Of a stretch of DNA of 64,000 nt, positions 49,301 to 61,975 are shown piece by piece. The notes beneath the pieces are model-generated. The model searched no databases, was not told the origin of the DNA, and worked only from the letters and a program-made list of their open reading frames with translations. How positions within the stretch are numbered: position 1 is the stretch's first letter; each line of letters opens with the position of its first letter. Source of the stretch: Rhyacichthys aspro (Eukaryota > Chordata > Actinopteri > Gobiiformes > Rhyacichthyidae); NCBI GenBank assembly GCA_036850595.1, contig CM072151.1, positions 14,485,307-14,549,306 of the forward strand. The letters run 5' to 3'. A program made the position numbers and the translations under genes.

Positions 49301-50453
49301 CTGTCCTAATCTGCTTAAGTGGCATGTATGTCTGGACTATGCTTGTTTTTTTTAGTAGCCCTTCTCTCTGGGTACACAGGGGTTAGATGATTTAAGAGCC
49401 CAGGTGTTGGAAAGATCACCACTACAGAGACACACAGGGACAAATCAATGCAACTTAATAGATTTTTTGACTATTTAAATTAATTACTGTTAACACTATT
49501 TCTTCATTTGTTTGTTTTTGTTTTTTACTTATATCTCATAAATAATAGAAGATAATATATATCATATACCAGTTGTTTGTTAATGTAAATACTCTGAACG
49601 ATACACTGATAAATTCTTATGCGTTATGCTATACTTGGAATAATGTTATAATAGCCAAAATAGTGAGCTTTCTCCTTTGTGTGAAGACACAAAGTTTATT
49701 ACTCCTGCTCAGCAATCTGGCCACCCCCACAGAGTCATTCTCTCGGAAACAAATCTAATGATGGCTTTAAATAGAAAATAAAACTAAAGCGCATCATGCT
49801 GACCTTTGTATATATGACAATTGGTGATAGATTTGAAGTTAATTGTGCATCTTTGTGCACAGTCAAATGGTAGTCATGTGGTGCTGAGGTTAAAAAGTAA
49901 ACCTTGAAATCACAGTTTGTACTGAGTGCATTCAAATGGCTCTGGACTATTCCTCTGTGTATTTGTAATGCATTAATATGTGTTCTGGTAGGATCATCTT
50001 ATCTTTTTTCTTCTTAGGCAGGACAAGCTCAAGGTCCACATGAGGAAGCATACAGGAGAGAAGCCTTACCTGTGTACGCAGTGTGGAGCAGCCTTCGCTC
50101 ACAACTACGACCTAAAAAACCACATGCGTGTTCACACCGGCCTGCGCCCCTACCAGTGCTCTAGCTGCTTTAAGACTTTTGTGCGCTCAGATCACCTTCA
50201 TCGTCACCTCAAGAAAGATGGCTGCAACGGTATTCCTTCTCGCCGTGGCCGAAAGCCTCGAGTGAGAGAGCCAGAGCTCGTCGATGTTCCTTTGGGCCTG
50301 CTGAGTCCCGGCCTCGACACTGGACCTGGGCCTCATTTAGTCAGGGGATGCCAACGCTCTGAGGCCACCTCAGCAGCAGAAGTGGAGGGGACCGCTGAAG
50401 CCCACGCACACAGTCCTCAACTACAGGCGCTGGCAGGGGACGCAGGGCCCTGA
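46380..50453 (+). CDS. zbtb7a: ZBTB7A (LRF/Pokemon) BTB zinc-finger transcription factor
   Basis: Coding exons are 46380-46865, 47472-48352 and 50018-50453, with phases 0 and 2, giving 600 aa (human has 584). A Gly/Arg-rich extension of about 37 residues precedes the conserved IPFPEHSADIL. The BTB/POZ domain runs from about residue 40 to 155 (LCDVLLV, FPAHRSVLA, LLEFAYTATLTVS). Exon 2 encodes a long acidic linker with EEEDEDEEEDDDGE and the family motif STLLQQMM. Four Kruppel-type fingers begin at C419, C447, C475 and C503; the last is the atypical form ending KKDGC. The protein binds DNA through the fingers, recruits corepressors through the BTB domain, and regulates haematopoiesis and metabolism in mammals. 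The C-terminus after GRKPRVR is short and unlike the human tail. The exon break between BTB and linker is clear (TCG|GTATGA and AACAG|GCG). Confidence 0.96.
46866..47471 (+). other. zbtb7a intron between BTB and linker exons
   Basis: GTATGA...AACAG intron of 606 bases. A run of about 19 T residues lies just before the acceptor. I see nothing else in it. Confidence 0.8.
48353..50017 (+). other. zbtb7a intron within zinc-finger region
   Basis: GTAAGC...CTTAG intron of 1.67 kb interrupting the last arginine codon before QDKLKVH of finger 2. A/T-rich, with no ORF, repeat or RNA gene that I can support. Confidence 0.85.
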
Positions 50454-53000
50454 GACTGCAGCGGACACAAGGACACACTGCTGGACACCACAGTCACTCT
50501 GCACCGCCTGTGAGACAGGACGACACAGAGTGAACAGAGGAGAAAATACATGCAAACTTAAAACACAACTAAATATTCCTCTATAAACCAAATCAGGGTG
50601 TCACAAAATCTAATCTTTATAGTTCTTTTGTCTTTTACATTAGGAAATGGAGTAGACTTGCAAGCACTTGACTCAGTTTTCTGTTAAAGAGCAAAGAACG
50701 CTTCAAATCACACACCCATTACGTCCACTTTCTGGGTCATTTCTGTAGTCTTTATAATGTTTGGGGTTTTATACATTGGCAGTTATGCTAAGGCAAATGT
50801 ATATTCAGTACAAAGAAACTCAGCAACTATGCAGTTGATTTAGATTTTACAGGTTTTGTCCTCAAAGCCTTCAAAGCTCTTAGCAAGGTGTCTGTCAGGC
50901 ACCTTCTGGCTGCTGTACGGGTGAAGCGAGGACAAATCCTCCCCGTAAAAAGTCTTTTTCTATTCTTTTGCAGGTCTGAAATGTACAGTTACCATAGAAA
51001 CAACATTGCCACAATATGGCATATGCAAGAAAAAGCTCACTTCCATTTTGATGCAACAGTTTTCTCCCTAAATGTTCCAGAAAGAATCAGACTAGGGTAT
51101 GATTTAAGTGTTACTTACTCCAGGAAAATGTGTTTATCAATTAATAATTTGTCTTATTGCAAACACAAATTCATGTTGAGTCGAATCCACGTTAATGGGG
51201 GCTCGTCAGTTGCAGGGTGGAGGGTTTGTGTTTCAAAAGCACTACCATTGTCAATGTATCTGTTGGCTTGACTACGTTGCCTCTTATCCCTCACAATCCT
51301 GCAATTTCAGCATTTCAGTTTTCCCTTTTAATTTTGTCTTAATTTTTTATTTCGTTCATTATTGTGCTGACTGCTTTGGGTACTTGACACTTTATAATTG
51401 TATAGATGTATATATGGCAAGTGATGCTATGACATGGGTGCCCTCTTGACCCTGAGGTGCACTTACTAATCGGGTTTTTCCGCTTAGGCTTGATGTCATA
51501 TTTCTTACTGAGTGTAGCTTGTGGGTGAACAAAACAAATTTAATGAATATTTGATGAAAAAACACATTAAGTCACTTATTAGTTGACTGAACTGAACACT
51601 TGATGTGTATAGTTCCTACCCAAAGGATGAGAAGGAGGAGGTCGAATCAATGAATGTGCTTAATTTTGTGCAGTTTTCCAAATCTGTCCTTGTGTGACAA
51701 GGCGCGGGTAGCATTTAACCAAAAGTTGGTTAAAGGAATGGCAGGGAGCCCCAATGAGAGAATTATAAAGAGTACGAGGAGTACATAGATGAGCACCTTT
51801 TTTCTATGTTTGCACAGCTTTACTAAAGATATCCAACAGAGATAGAGGGAGGTATATTTAAAGGAAGTGGGCTGGTGTCGGGGAGGGAGCGATAGGTGGG
51901 TTATGTATCATGCTTATTCCAATCTTTTTTGCCCTAGGGACCACACAACCGTAAGGCAACCTGTATGATGAAGAGAGCAATAAATACCTGTCCAAGTCGG
52001 TAGGCCAAATCGGAGTGCAGCTGCAGTTGGTGGGTGGGGGGAGGGGAATATGAGAGGGGAAGGGGAGGGGGATCTCACAATGTCTGTTGCATTCCAAAAA
52101 ATAATCTCCCCCAGCTCAGCCACGTTTCCAGGCAGGAGGGGATCAAATCAGGCCTTTTCTCTCCCTCTCTCCCTCTGTAGTCCTCTTATGCCCCCGAACC
52201 AGCCTGGAGGGGATATTATTATATTAAAGCCCGGTGTTACTGTGGGTAAGACGCCTGGTGTTGGCGGTCCACTGCATTTTGTGTTTACATGTGTGTGTAC
52301 ATGTGTGTGCGTGGCAGCCGTGGTCCCTCTGGCCACATCATCACTGCGTGAGTCAGACACAGCCTGTTCAAACATGCACCCTGAGCTGCCAGCCCCGATG
52401 CACTTTCTCTGTCTTTTAAACATGCACACACACATGCACGCTTTTACTGGGTGCAGGTATCCCGTAGTGTGGGGAAAACACCAGGGCTGACAAATCTGTT
52501 TGGATATTGTCAGTGACTTTATACATGTGGATTAGTTTGTCTCAGAATATTCACCTTTTGTGGTCTAAATGTAATGTAAATGTTCAAACTGAGCACATGA
52601 ATTCACATGTGTCCCCAGGCTGAGCCCTACTCTGTTGTGTCTGTTCTAGAGCTGTAGTTCAACTATCAGTCCATTGCACCTTAATGGAAAAGCAGGTGAA
52701 GATTGCACTTTGTTACTGAGGAGGGAGCGCTTTTGTCAACGAAACGGGTACTTTTAAAATGAACCAGTTGCAAATGAGATCATTCGTACCTTCTGTCAGA
52801 GCAGGTGAAGTTGACCTCTTTACTGGTTTTGTTCAGGTTGTGATGACGAGCTGCCAAATAAATCAAGCCTGAATTGTTCAGATCTCTCTAAGAGAAGCCA
52901 GGTGTGTTCAGAGACATGTTGGGTTTGTGACCTTAAAAAACAATGAAATTAATCCAACTGATTGTACTTGAAGTTAGATACTAAAGGATCTAATCAGTTA
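50454..53000 (+). other. zbtb7a 3' UTR and downstream sequence
   Basis: Noncoding after the zbtb7a stop. Possible polyadenylation signals are AATAAA at 51979-51984 and 52857-52862; neither has a decisive context, so the UTR end is unknown. A G-rich run at 52032-52071 is listed separately. Confidence 0.4.
52032..52071 (+). other. G-quadruplex-capable tract downstream of zbtb7a
   Basis: Runs GGG, GGGGGG, GGGG, GGGG, GGGG and GGGGG in 40 bases with short loops. If inside the zbtb7a 3' UTR it would be on the RNA strand. Confidence 0.5.
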
Positions 53001-56000
53001 TCTGTCTTAATGTAAGGTAGGGAGCTTGAGAAGATGAAAGGGCACTGTGCGTGTGTGGATGCGCATGCTTTGCGTGTGCACAGGCATGCGTTACTGGCTG
53101 GCAGGCTGGAGGGTCTCAGGACAAGCTTGGATAAACAAACTTCATGTCTAGCCCATCTGTTCACCAGCTACTCTCATAACTACACACACTCTCAAAGGAG
53201 CCACAGTGATAATAAGACCACGGTACCGCAGAAGCAAAAATACTTTATTGTAAAACAGCTCATTGAACAGTTGCTTGTTTACTTTACAGCTCTCCGGGTC
53301 CAGATTTGCATAATTTTTCCTTTACCCTTGTTGGCCATTGTCAGGGGTTGGCTAGGTCCTCTGAGTTTAGTTGCTATTTTTGCTTCAATGCTTTATTAAA
53401 GATTGGGTTGATTTTTGCACAGTGTGACTCCCACGGGCAAACAAATGCAAGATCTGCTTCTCTTTGATCTTTATGTAAAGTGGTACTTGGTATGGGCCAC
53501 GTAAACCCATTTAGTCTCTGCATGTCTTTAATTTTACAGCACCTGTTGACCCTTTTTGAGCCATTTACAATGTTTCTTTGGACCTTAATGTTTTCTAAAA
53601 AGTCTTACATGTGTTGATTAACCAAAGCTTTTCTTGTCTCGAGCTATTGCCCACAGTCTGGACTTCTGTAGACTAGAGATATTAAAAGTATGTATATAAT
53701 TTATCCAGACTGGGCCTCCCAGATAAAGCCACACACAGTTGCCCTCCTCTTGAATATATATGCAGAAATGTGTGTGGAATCCTACAGATATCTACTTGAG
53801 TTTACTTTCTATCGCTCTTTGTGTCCTTGTGGACAATAGAATCAGAGGTGTAAGGATGTATAGTTATTTCTGTCTGTCTGTACTTGTTTTCTTAAAAACG
53901 TGTTGTGCTACAGCTATTTTTATTTTTAACAATATGACATGGCTGCACGAATGTGTGCGTGTGTGTGTGGGGGTTGGGGTCATGGTTTTGGATTGCTGTG
54001 CCAGGAGGGTGGGTTAAATGGGTGCTTGGGTGGGGTTATGGAAATAAAGCCTGATAGCACTGGAAATGGTGCTTAAGCTGAGAGAGCAAAAGTTTGCACT
54101 AATGTTAAATGTCCTTGTCCTGCTTATGGGAGAAGGCCAGGAGACCTCAGAGCCGCCTGCAAGTTTCCATGAGCACAGAGCAGTGTGGTTAATACTCAAT
54201 GGTCTCAGAAGAGTCCATCCATCCCCCTCCACTGAAATAATCAAAGACAGACAAGTAATACACAGACATCTAACAACAAATACCAAAGTATAAAAGTGAC
54301 TTGAATTCAAGCCATTGGACATATTAAGCTATACAAATCTAATGTTGGGGGACAAAAACTGTCATTGTCTGATCTGCAATCTCATGTGAAGAGATTTGAA
54401 ACTACAAATGAATGATAATAGTAAATCCCAACTGCTATATGAATTAAGTCATAATTATATGTACAGTACTTAGTCATTTAGGAAGTGTTTGTCTTGCTTT
54501 TGTCAATCAGAGATATTGCCCGTTGGACAATGTCTCAAATGACCTAATATTTAATTGATGAATAGTTCAAGGTGATTTTTAGATTATTGTTGAATTAGGT
54601 GACTTTGATCCCTTTCTTAAACAAAACTCATATGTTCTGTGATTGGAGCAGAGCAGGACTATGTGGATGTCTGTGAGCAGCTTTGAGATTTTTGTTTTTA
54701 TCGATACAGACAGTGGTATTGTGCAGTGTGGGGCTGAGGCTCACTCCCAACAGGTGGAAAATGCAACATCAAGGGCCACAGTGTGCCTTACAAACAAACA
54801 TGGACAAACTACACATTTTGTCCTCATTCGTACCATAGACAGTTGTTTAATACCAAATTCTAAAGGTTGTTTTGTTTGACACTGAAATCGATTAAGTCAA
54901 TAGTAAAGCTTTACTTAAAAAAACAGTATGTCTTAAGCCACCACAACTTTAGAGTTGTGTCTCTGTTCGTCTTTATGGCTCCACAGAATGCCTCAGCCCC
55001 AGACCAAGGTTACTCTGACACAGGCAACAGAGAATGTCTCAAACTTTATTGTAAGTGTTTTTACAAATTGACCTTGGTGTTTAGTTTTTCATAGACTGTT
55101 ATCAACATTTTTATGAATCTATCTGTAAGGCCACAAAACTAAAATGACCAACAACATTGATAACCGTGATAACTGAAAATAATCATAGTAAAGGGACAGG
55201 GCATCAGTGCATGTGGCGACAGGGACTGTTAGCTTTGCTTCACCATTTCACTGCACATCTGATTTTTTTTTTTATTGTTTTCCATTGAGCTTGAGATGCA
55301 CAGCAAGATGAGTGCAGCATATGCAGGACGGCACTATGCACAGCATGGCTCTGGCACTTCCACAGGCAGCCCTGGGTCCTTCAGAGAGCCAGGCAGCTGT
55401 CTGTTGGCTGCTTTAAGCCAAGTGGGGACAGTTTGCACTTGGAGCCTTTCTCCATCTCTCGGGATGCAAAGGTTGGCAGAGATGGAGAAAGATTTTGGGA
55501 GGTTAGAGGCTGTAGATTTCAGGTATGACTAAAGAAAGAGCAGTTGACCAACTGTTTACTGACCAAAACTTTTGTGTTTCAGTGTCTCTAAAGCAGGGGG
55601 ACTTGCATGGCCACAAATATGATGACAATTGTAAAACACAGGAGGTCACCACAGAATTGCTGATTTCTTTTATTTCTATGTACTTCTCAGGTGGAAAATA
55701 CACTGCTATGCATTTGGTTTGATGTCTGCTCAGTTTATGGTATGTCTCATTGCCCTATGTTTTTGCCTTTCCTGTTCACAAAGATATTTAACTTATTATC
55801 TCCCTGACAAATTAAAGCAAACAACTTTCTCATTGTTATGTGGCAGTGACCAGCATTTTCCATCTAACATTGATCTAGTGGAATGTTTTAAGTGGAAGGA
55901 AGCCACTGGAGAATCCTATTAGACTAACATTTTTGAAAGGATGTGTGGCTGGAGAAGCACAGAGTATGTTCTCTTACTTTCTCCTCCTGCCATCCCTTCT

Positions 56001-57950
56001 CTCTCTGGACTTGAGTGTACATCTTTGTTGCCCACTGGCCTTTGATCAAAGATCACACGGCCTCAGCCAGGGAACTGACAGGACAGAAAGCAGAGAGAGG
56101 GGATTGGATGGATGTTGAGAGGGAGACAGTTTCAGTTTGCAGTCACCTAAACCAATTTAGGAAACATTCCATAACTTCATACTGTGATTCCCACTTTGTA
56201 GTGTTTGTCAGGTGTGTTGGAGTCAGCAGGCAGAGACTGGTCAACACTTTCAGGTTGGCTGTACATGTCTACCCTCCTCCTGCACCTGTATAACACATAT
56301 GTAAACAGTTCAAAAGGCCTGGTGTACCGCTATCCAACTGCCTTTTTCAGCTTCTGCGATTGTAACAAAAAGCACTTTGTGAAAGGCCATCCTGAATTTT
56401 GTATGCTTTTATTTTATGGTTATCACTTTTTTGTTGTTGTTCCTGTTAATGTTCTCTTGTGGCAAATTATTTAAATGCAAAAAATATATATTGAGAATTA
56501 AAAAAGGAAACTTGAATATTTGGTATTTGGATAGAAGGTGATTGATGCTGCCACATCTGGATGTAAACAAATACATCTCTGTACAACCACCTTATATGCA
56601 TTATACTGCATAGCCACACAGCTGTGGGGATACAGGCCGAGTCCCCCAAACCGATCCCTGGTTTATATCTGGTTGGGAGAAAGGTCATTTGATCTTATAT
56701 TGAGAGGCTCCTTTATCTTGAATAATAAACCTGTAAAACAGTTGCAAAGCTTTCTGAGAAGGCTATCTGTGCTGAATGTTAAACATGCAGTGTGTGTATC
56801 CACTGCAGAGTATCCTTGTCTGCAATAACGCCCTATCTGTAGTCAAAGGCTGGATCTGGTATCCATGTAAAGCCTGGATTTTTGTCATGTGGATGAAACG
56901 GCCAAAGGACCATCATGCACTTTTTGCTAAATTGTTACAAAAAAATTGGGCCTTAACATCAATGTCAAATCAAGATTATTTCACTATAGCGAAGAGAATC
57001 GTATTAATCATAACTATGAGTCCATAGTTCATACAATGGTTTAACTTGGGAGACATAGCTACTATTTATAATAGGTTGATTTGTAACTGTGATTATTGCA
57101 TACATTTTACAATGGTTGTACCTTTCTGATGTAAATTTCAACAAAATAAGGTACATTCTCAAACCTTGACGTTAAAAAGTAAATCCACACTGAGTTGCAG
57201 AAGATATTTATTGCTGTGTTATTCTTAATGGATCAGACCAACCCTCAATATGCCAATCAACAGTGTATCCCAGAAGCAGACCACTGCTGTAACTAAGTTC
57301 AGGCATTGACAATATATCTACAGTGCAGCGGTCCCACAGCTCAGTGTGGACTTCCTTTTTAAATAATCCCTTTCTCTTTAAAGGTTTCCTGTAACATTGT
57401 CTGTCAGTCCATATGTTGAAAGCTGCAGGGTGATTGTGGAGAATTTGCACTTTTGGCGACAAAAAGAAATTGTATATGAGACCACTAAATCCACACAGTC
57501 TAATCCATATAATTCCATTTTGTGTCATTTTTGTTCTGTTTTTCTTTTTTTTAATATATTCAAAAATGGCATCTGGTTGTCTGGTTTAAAGAATATAAAA
57601 TCTTTCTATTAAAAACAATGGTTGTAAAAATGTCTGGAAATCAGTTTATTTATGTGGAGTAAGTACATTTCTTTATATACTGAAATATTTGTTTTCTATA
57701 GGATTACTAGAGGAATATAATGTGTCTGCTGAAATAGCCAAAGATCATTTGGTTTCTCTGATGTGTTTTAGCCAAAGATCTAAGGCTCTTCACCTTAAAA
57801 AGGTGTCTGCATCTTAACCAGTCACTCCTTTAAAATTAAATAATAACTGAAACTACTCTATTTGAAAAAAATAACGATCTTTCATGACAAAACAAAACAT
57901 GGTCTGACCACTGTTCCCATCACCTGCGTTTGGTCAGTTCCTAAGAGTGA
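53000..57950. other. Noncoding sequence
   Basis: No gene, tRNA, transposon or motif cluster that I can support; the open frames here lack family resemblance and codon bias. Confidence 0.5.
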
Positions 57951-57965
57951 CCAGAAGGTGGCAGT
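57951..57965 (+). promoter_or_regulatory. CTCF-like site
   Basis: CCAGAAGGTGGCAGT differs at one position from the core CCASYAGRKGGC. Confidence 0.4.
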
Positions 57966-58214
57966 ATAGTCACTGTTTTGACTATTTCATGAGCCAAGGC
58001 TCGGCCACACATCAGTGTTGTTTCCTGCCCTTCTCATCTTTTCTTTGTAACTGATCTTAAATGTGTAAGATGGCCATAAAAATAGTTTGAAGCACAACCA
58101 GCATTGGACTTTGAATAAAATATGAGCGCTCATCACTCTTGTTTCGGATCTTCGGGACCACATTAGAACCTTGTTTGGTGCTGTATCACTGAGGTACAAG
58201 GGCAGAATGTGAAT

Positions 58215-58247
58215 GGGTGACAACAAACCACAGGCTTGTTGTCACCC
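58215..58247. repeat. Perfect 12-base inverted repeat (hairpin)
   Basis: GGGTGACAACAA and TTGTTGTCACCC are exact reverse complements with a nine-base spacer. Confidence 0.8.
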
Positions 58248-58292
58248 TGTCTTCCTGTTTGTCTCAGTCTGTCTCCCTGAGGCGATCCTGTG

Positions 58293-58307
58293 GGGTGACA
58301 GAGGTCA
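58293..58307 (+). promoter_or_regulatory. DR3 element (vitamin D receptor type)
   Basis: GGGTGA-CAG-AGGTCA, a close match to the VDR/RXR consensus with three-base spacing. It starts with the same GGGTGACA as the hairpin arm 78 bases upstream. Confidence 0.5.
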
Positions 58308-58429
58308 TAGAACAGCTCATTAACCCCACCCCAACTGCCCACACATTGCTGCAGTCCTTAGGCCTCACTACGCACATGCACACACACATTTATAAAGCTT
58401 CACTAATGGCAGTTAAGTCGACTTAAGCC

Positions 58430-59280
58430 CACTCTGTGAGCAGAATGCTTTCAGGGATGCACCATGAGACATGTATATATCCTTAATGCTGTGTGTAGCT
58501 TTCAGTTTTGCCATGTTCTCATATAAATAAAAGCCATTATCAATATTAATGCCTGCCATATCTGCACTGTGTAAATATCTAAAGATATGATATATTCTTT
58601 TGTGTCATGGGGAACCTGTTGGCCAGATGTCTCCAGGCTCCAAGTCATTAATTGTTGTGTTTGTGAGGTATCTAAAAACACAGTGGGATATGGTGTTATT
58701 TTCCATGTTCAGACATCTCTGTTGCAGTCAAAACATATTGGATAAGAGGAACAGCAGCCCTTCAGGGGCTAGGAAATGCCTAGGAGCTATTGTCTGCCGT
58801 CTCCAGCGGTATTTTTCCTTCTCTGTGTGTGCATGTAAATGTGCGTACAATCACACTACCCTGAAATGTACTGTTCACATGTTTTCTGGTGCAAAGGTTT
58901 GGTTTCGTAAACTCACTTGCACATGTGCAATTATCCACACATGAACATTCACAGCAAATGAGCCTGTTACGGTTCTCACAATGAACACAGGCTGCAATAA
59001 TGTAAAGGAAAATATCAACACACACACAATAGCCTCATTTTCACTCGCGCACACCTTTCTCAAGGGATATAAAAATGCCCCTGCCTCTGCACACTGTGGG
59101 ACATGAGTTTCATCTAAACTAGCTGCCGTCCTCAATAAACCCACGTGAGCAGTCTCTGCAGTATGGATTTCCAGTTCCTCTTAGGGTGTATTTTGTCCCG
59201 ATCAGGTGCTTAAACTGCTCAATATGACAATAATTAGGCAGCACTGGAGACATGTGTTCTTTCTTATGTTGATAAGGGAC
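58430..59280. other. Noncoding sequence
   Basis: Nothing recognised. Confidence 0.5.
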
Positions 59281-59282
59281 AT

Positions 59283-59610
59283 TGACCTTTAACCTGTGCA
59301 CCCTGCAGCCCCCCAAGCGCACTCCACCCGGCTCATGTGCCCCTGGCCAACTGCCCCCCCATTCCCCTGGCAGTGTCCTGCTCTCGTCAGGAAGGATAGA
59401 GGCGGATTGGCCAGGCTTGGAGCCTTGCCTCTGGCCATCTCTGCCTCTCCCCGGAGAACACAGGACTGAGGTGCCTTTAAACCACTGCGGCAAAAACCTT
59501 ACCAAAACCCTGCAGTCATTAATATGCAAAAATGCAAATGAGTAGGTAATTAAGAGCTGGAGCTCTCTGGAGGCTCTTTGATTGCTAATGAATTCTAATC
59601 TGCAAAGAAA
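59283..59610. promoter_or_regulatory. Enhancer-like stretch with tandem octamers
   Basis: Begins with a DR1-like TGACCT-T-TAACCT (59283-59295). TATGCAAA and ATGCAAAT (POU/octamer) lie side by side at 59523-59539, followed by GGTAATTAAG, TGATTGCTAATG and GAATTCTAATC. Composition resembles conserved developmental enhancers; conservation not tested. Confidence 0.4.
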
Positions 59611-61975
59611 GGGGGAGGGGAGGAGAAAAAGAGATGAAAGAAATTTGGAAAACAACGAAAAAGAGGATGTTAAATTTTGTTTTATATCTGGTGAATTGTT
59701 AACCTGTACTCTGCTGTGGTTACGTTATTTGATGATATACATATAGAGGGGTGCTGCTTCATAGGTGCAGAAGAATGTTAATGAGTAAAACGAGGAAAAA
59801 CAAGATGTTTGCTTCAGATTTTTTTAAAAGATAAAAATATGTTGCATCAGCTAATATGTTTTGATGCAGACTGCACTATATAAGTTGTCATCAATGGACA
59901 GAAATCTGTCTGTATTGGACACAGTGTGGCCATTGTGAAGGTTTAGCTAATTAGAGGAGGACATGACAGGCAGGCAGACACTTCTGACCAGTAGCTGGCA
60001 GAGAAAATAGAAGGTCAGCTATCTTAACAGAGTGTTCTTTGCTGCAATAGCAGCTGTGTGCTGAAGTAAAGGAGATGTCATTTCATCACTTCTGTGAGCC
60101 ATAACACATCCCCACTTCCAGTCCAACTCATTCACTGTGTCAGTCACAAAAACACACATGCACACACTGCTGTTATTGTTGTTGCAGTGCTCCCACGACA
60201 CCTACAATCTCTCCTTCCCTCCCCCACACGGGCTAACATCTATCTCCCTTTTACTCCCTCTCTCCCCCTCCTGTCCTGGGCAGCCCTGACATGCCTACTT
60301 CAATTGATTTAGAGTCAATTCAGCTTCAGATCTGATTGTTATCATATGACTTTTTGCAAGCCCCCACTTTAATATAACAGTGCCATGTTATTTTCTGATT
60401 TGGACAGAGATGTTTTTGACTGTGCCACTAATACTCTCCTCGCTGCGCCTGCCTCTGTGTTCTCTCTATTTCTCACCTTCCTATTCTTCATTTCTCTGTC
60501 TATCTCACAAAAGAAAGCCTTCACTTTAACCAGCACCAGAGCCTCCACGTTTCCTTAGTTCTACAGTCTGGAAATGGGCTTCTCAATTGCCCGGCTTTGT
60601 AAACAGGAAGCCGCTGTTCTGTTCACTGTACCTGAAGCGTGGGTGGCAGAACAGGGGCACCCAAACGCACAATAATCGGAATACAAGATGGCAGGGAGGG
60701 GTCCCATAAAATCACCCTGAGAGAACAGAGGAAGAACGCTATCCTCAAAAGCCATTGTCAAATGAGACTAGTCAGAAACCAAAAGCATTGTTGATTTAGT
60801 TTTTCCTTTAGTAAATAGATTGTTGATTTGCTTTGTGCTTGTCTGTCTGAATTGGATCCTGTCTAGAACTGTAGTGTTTGAGGGGATTAATGTCATAGAC
60901 AATCCCTTTTTTCAAACTCATTTTCTTTTGCGCTGTGCCTCTCTTTAGGAATTAAAGTTTAGGATGAGGACGAAAACACTGCATTTTTGATTCATCCTTT
61001 TCTTGTTAATGATGAATATTCTAAATCTTTGTTCAGTGTCTCTCTTTAAGTTCAGCTGTTCTGGGATTTTTTTTTTCAGGAAAATATGCAGATATGCTGT
61101 CCTCACTTGTTCCAAAACAATTGCCCTGCTTCCCAACTGTCACATAACCTTGTGGATTATTGCCTTGTTAAATCACTCACTCCCCTCGCTGCAATTTTTC
61201 TGGTTGTTTAACATGTTCGAAGTTCTTGCAAGTTGGGTGTTTTCTGCCAGGCCAGTTGTAGTAGGGGGAAAATGCTTGACGGGAGTCAGTTTATCATGAG
61301 CACAGAAAGTACAACAGATAGATTCCCCCTGTCTCCTCCCCTTCAGCACAGATAGACTCCGAGCATGGGCACTCAGCCAACACTATCAATCTATCCGCTC
61401 CTACCCCCAGCCTCTAACTCTTATTGGAGGACAGCTTCCAAAGAGGCAAGGAAGCATGAATCATAGCTCGACTATGAGAAGCTGTTATGCCTCTAAGTAC
61501 ATGTGTTGTGGCAAAAATCCCTTTCTTGTTTCTGCCTTAATAATATTCAACCGTTTGCCACAGCTGTGAAAGGAAGTTGTAGTGTTTAGAAGGCACTGAG
61601 GCTGTTGAGGAAGAGGGATTGTTGGTCTTGGCCTAGTTTTCCTTGTCTGATCAGAAACCTGTGCACCTCTGCCCTTCCCCCACCCAAACCTAAGCCTCTA
61701 CTATTACAGGCTGTGAGGGGCTCAGTATGGAACGAGGTGAGCAGCTTGCCTCACCAGCAAGCACTGTGTGCATATGTGCACTGCCTACTCTATGTTTACG
61801 GGCAAATCATTGTGTGTGTGATATAACCCAGCGATGCAGCTTGGCTCGCATGGCTGGCTTCACATGAGCAGAGGAGGATGCCATTGAGTGCTAAATATGT
61901 ATAACATGTGACAGTGTAGAGGAAGGTACCCAACACTAAACCCAGAAAGTCTGGTATGCAACACATCTGGCCTTT
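59611..61975. other. Noncoding sequence
   Basis: No gene or repeat family recognised. Confidence 0.5.

Noticed and set aside
59119..59655. Minus-strand 178-codon frame
   Set aside because: No family resemblance; it overlaps an enhancer-like stretch with octamers and homeodomain cores.
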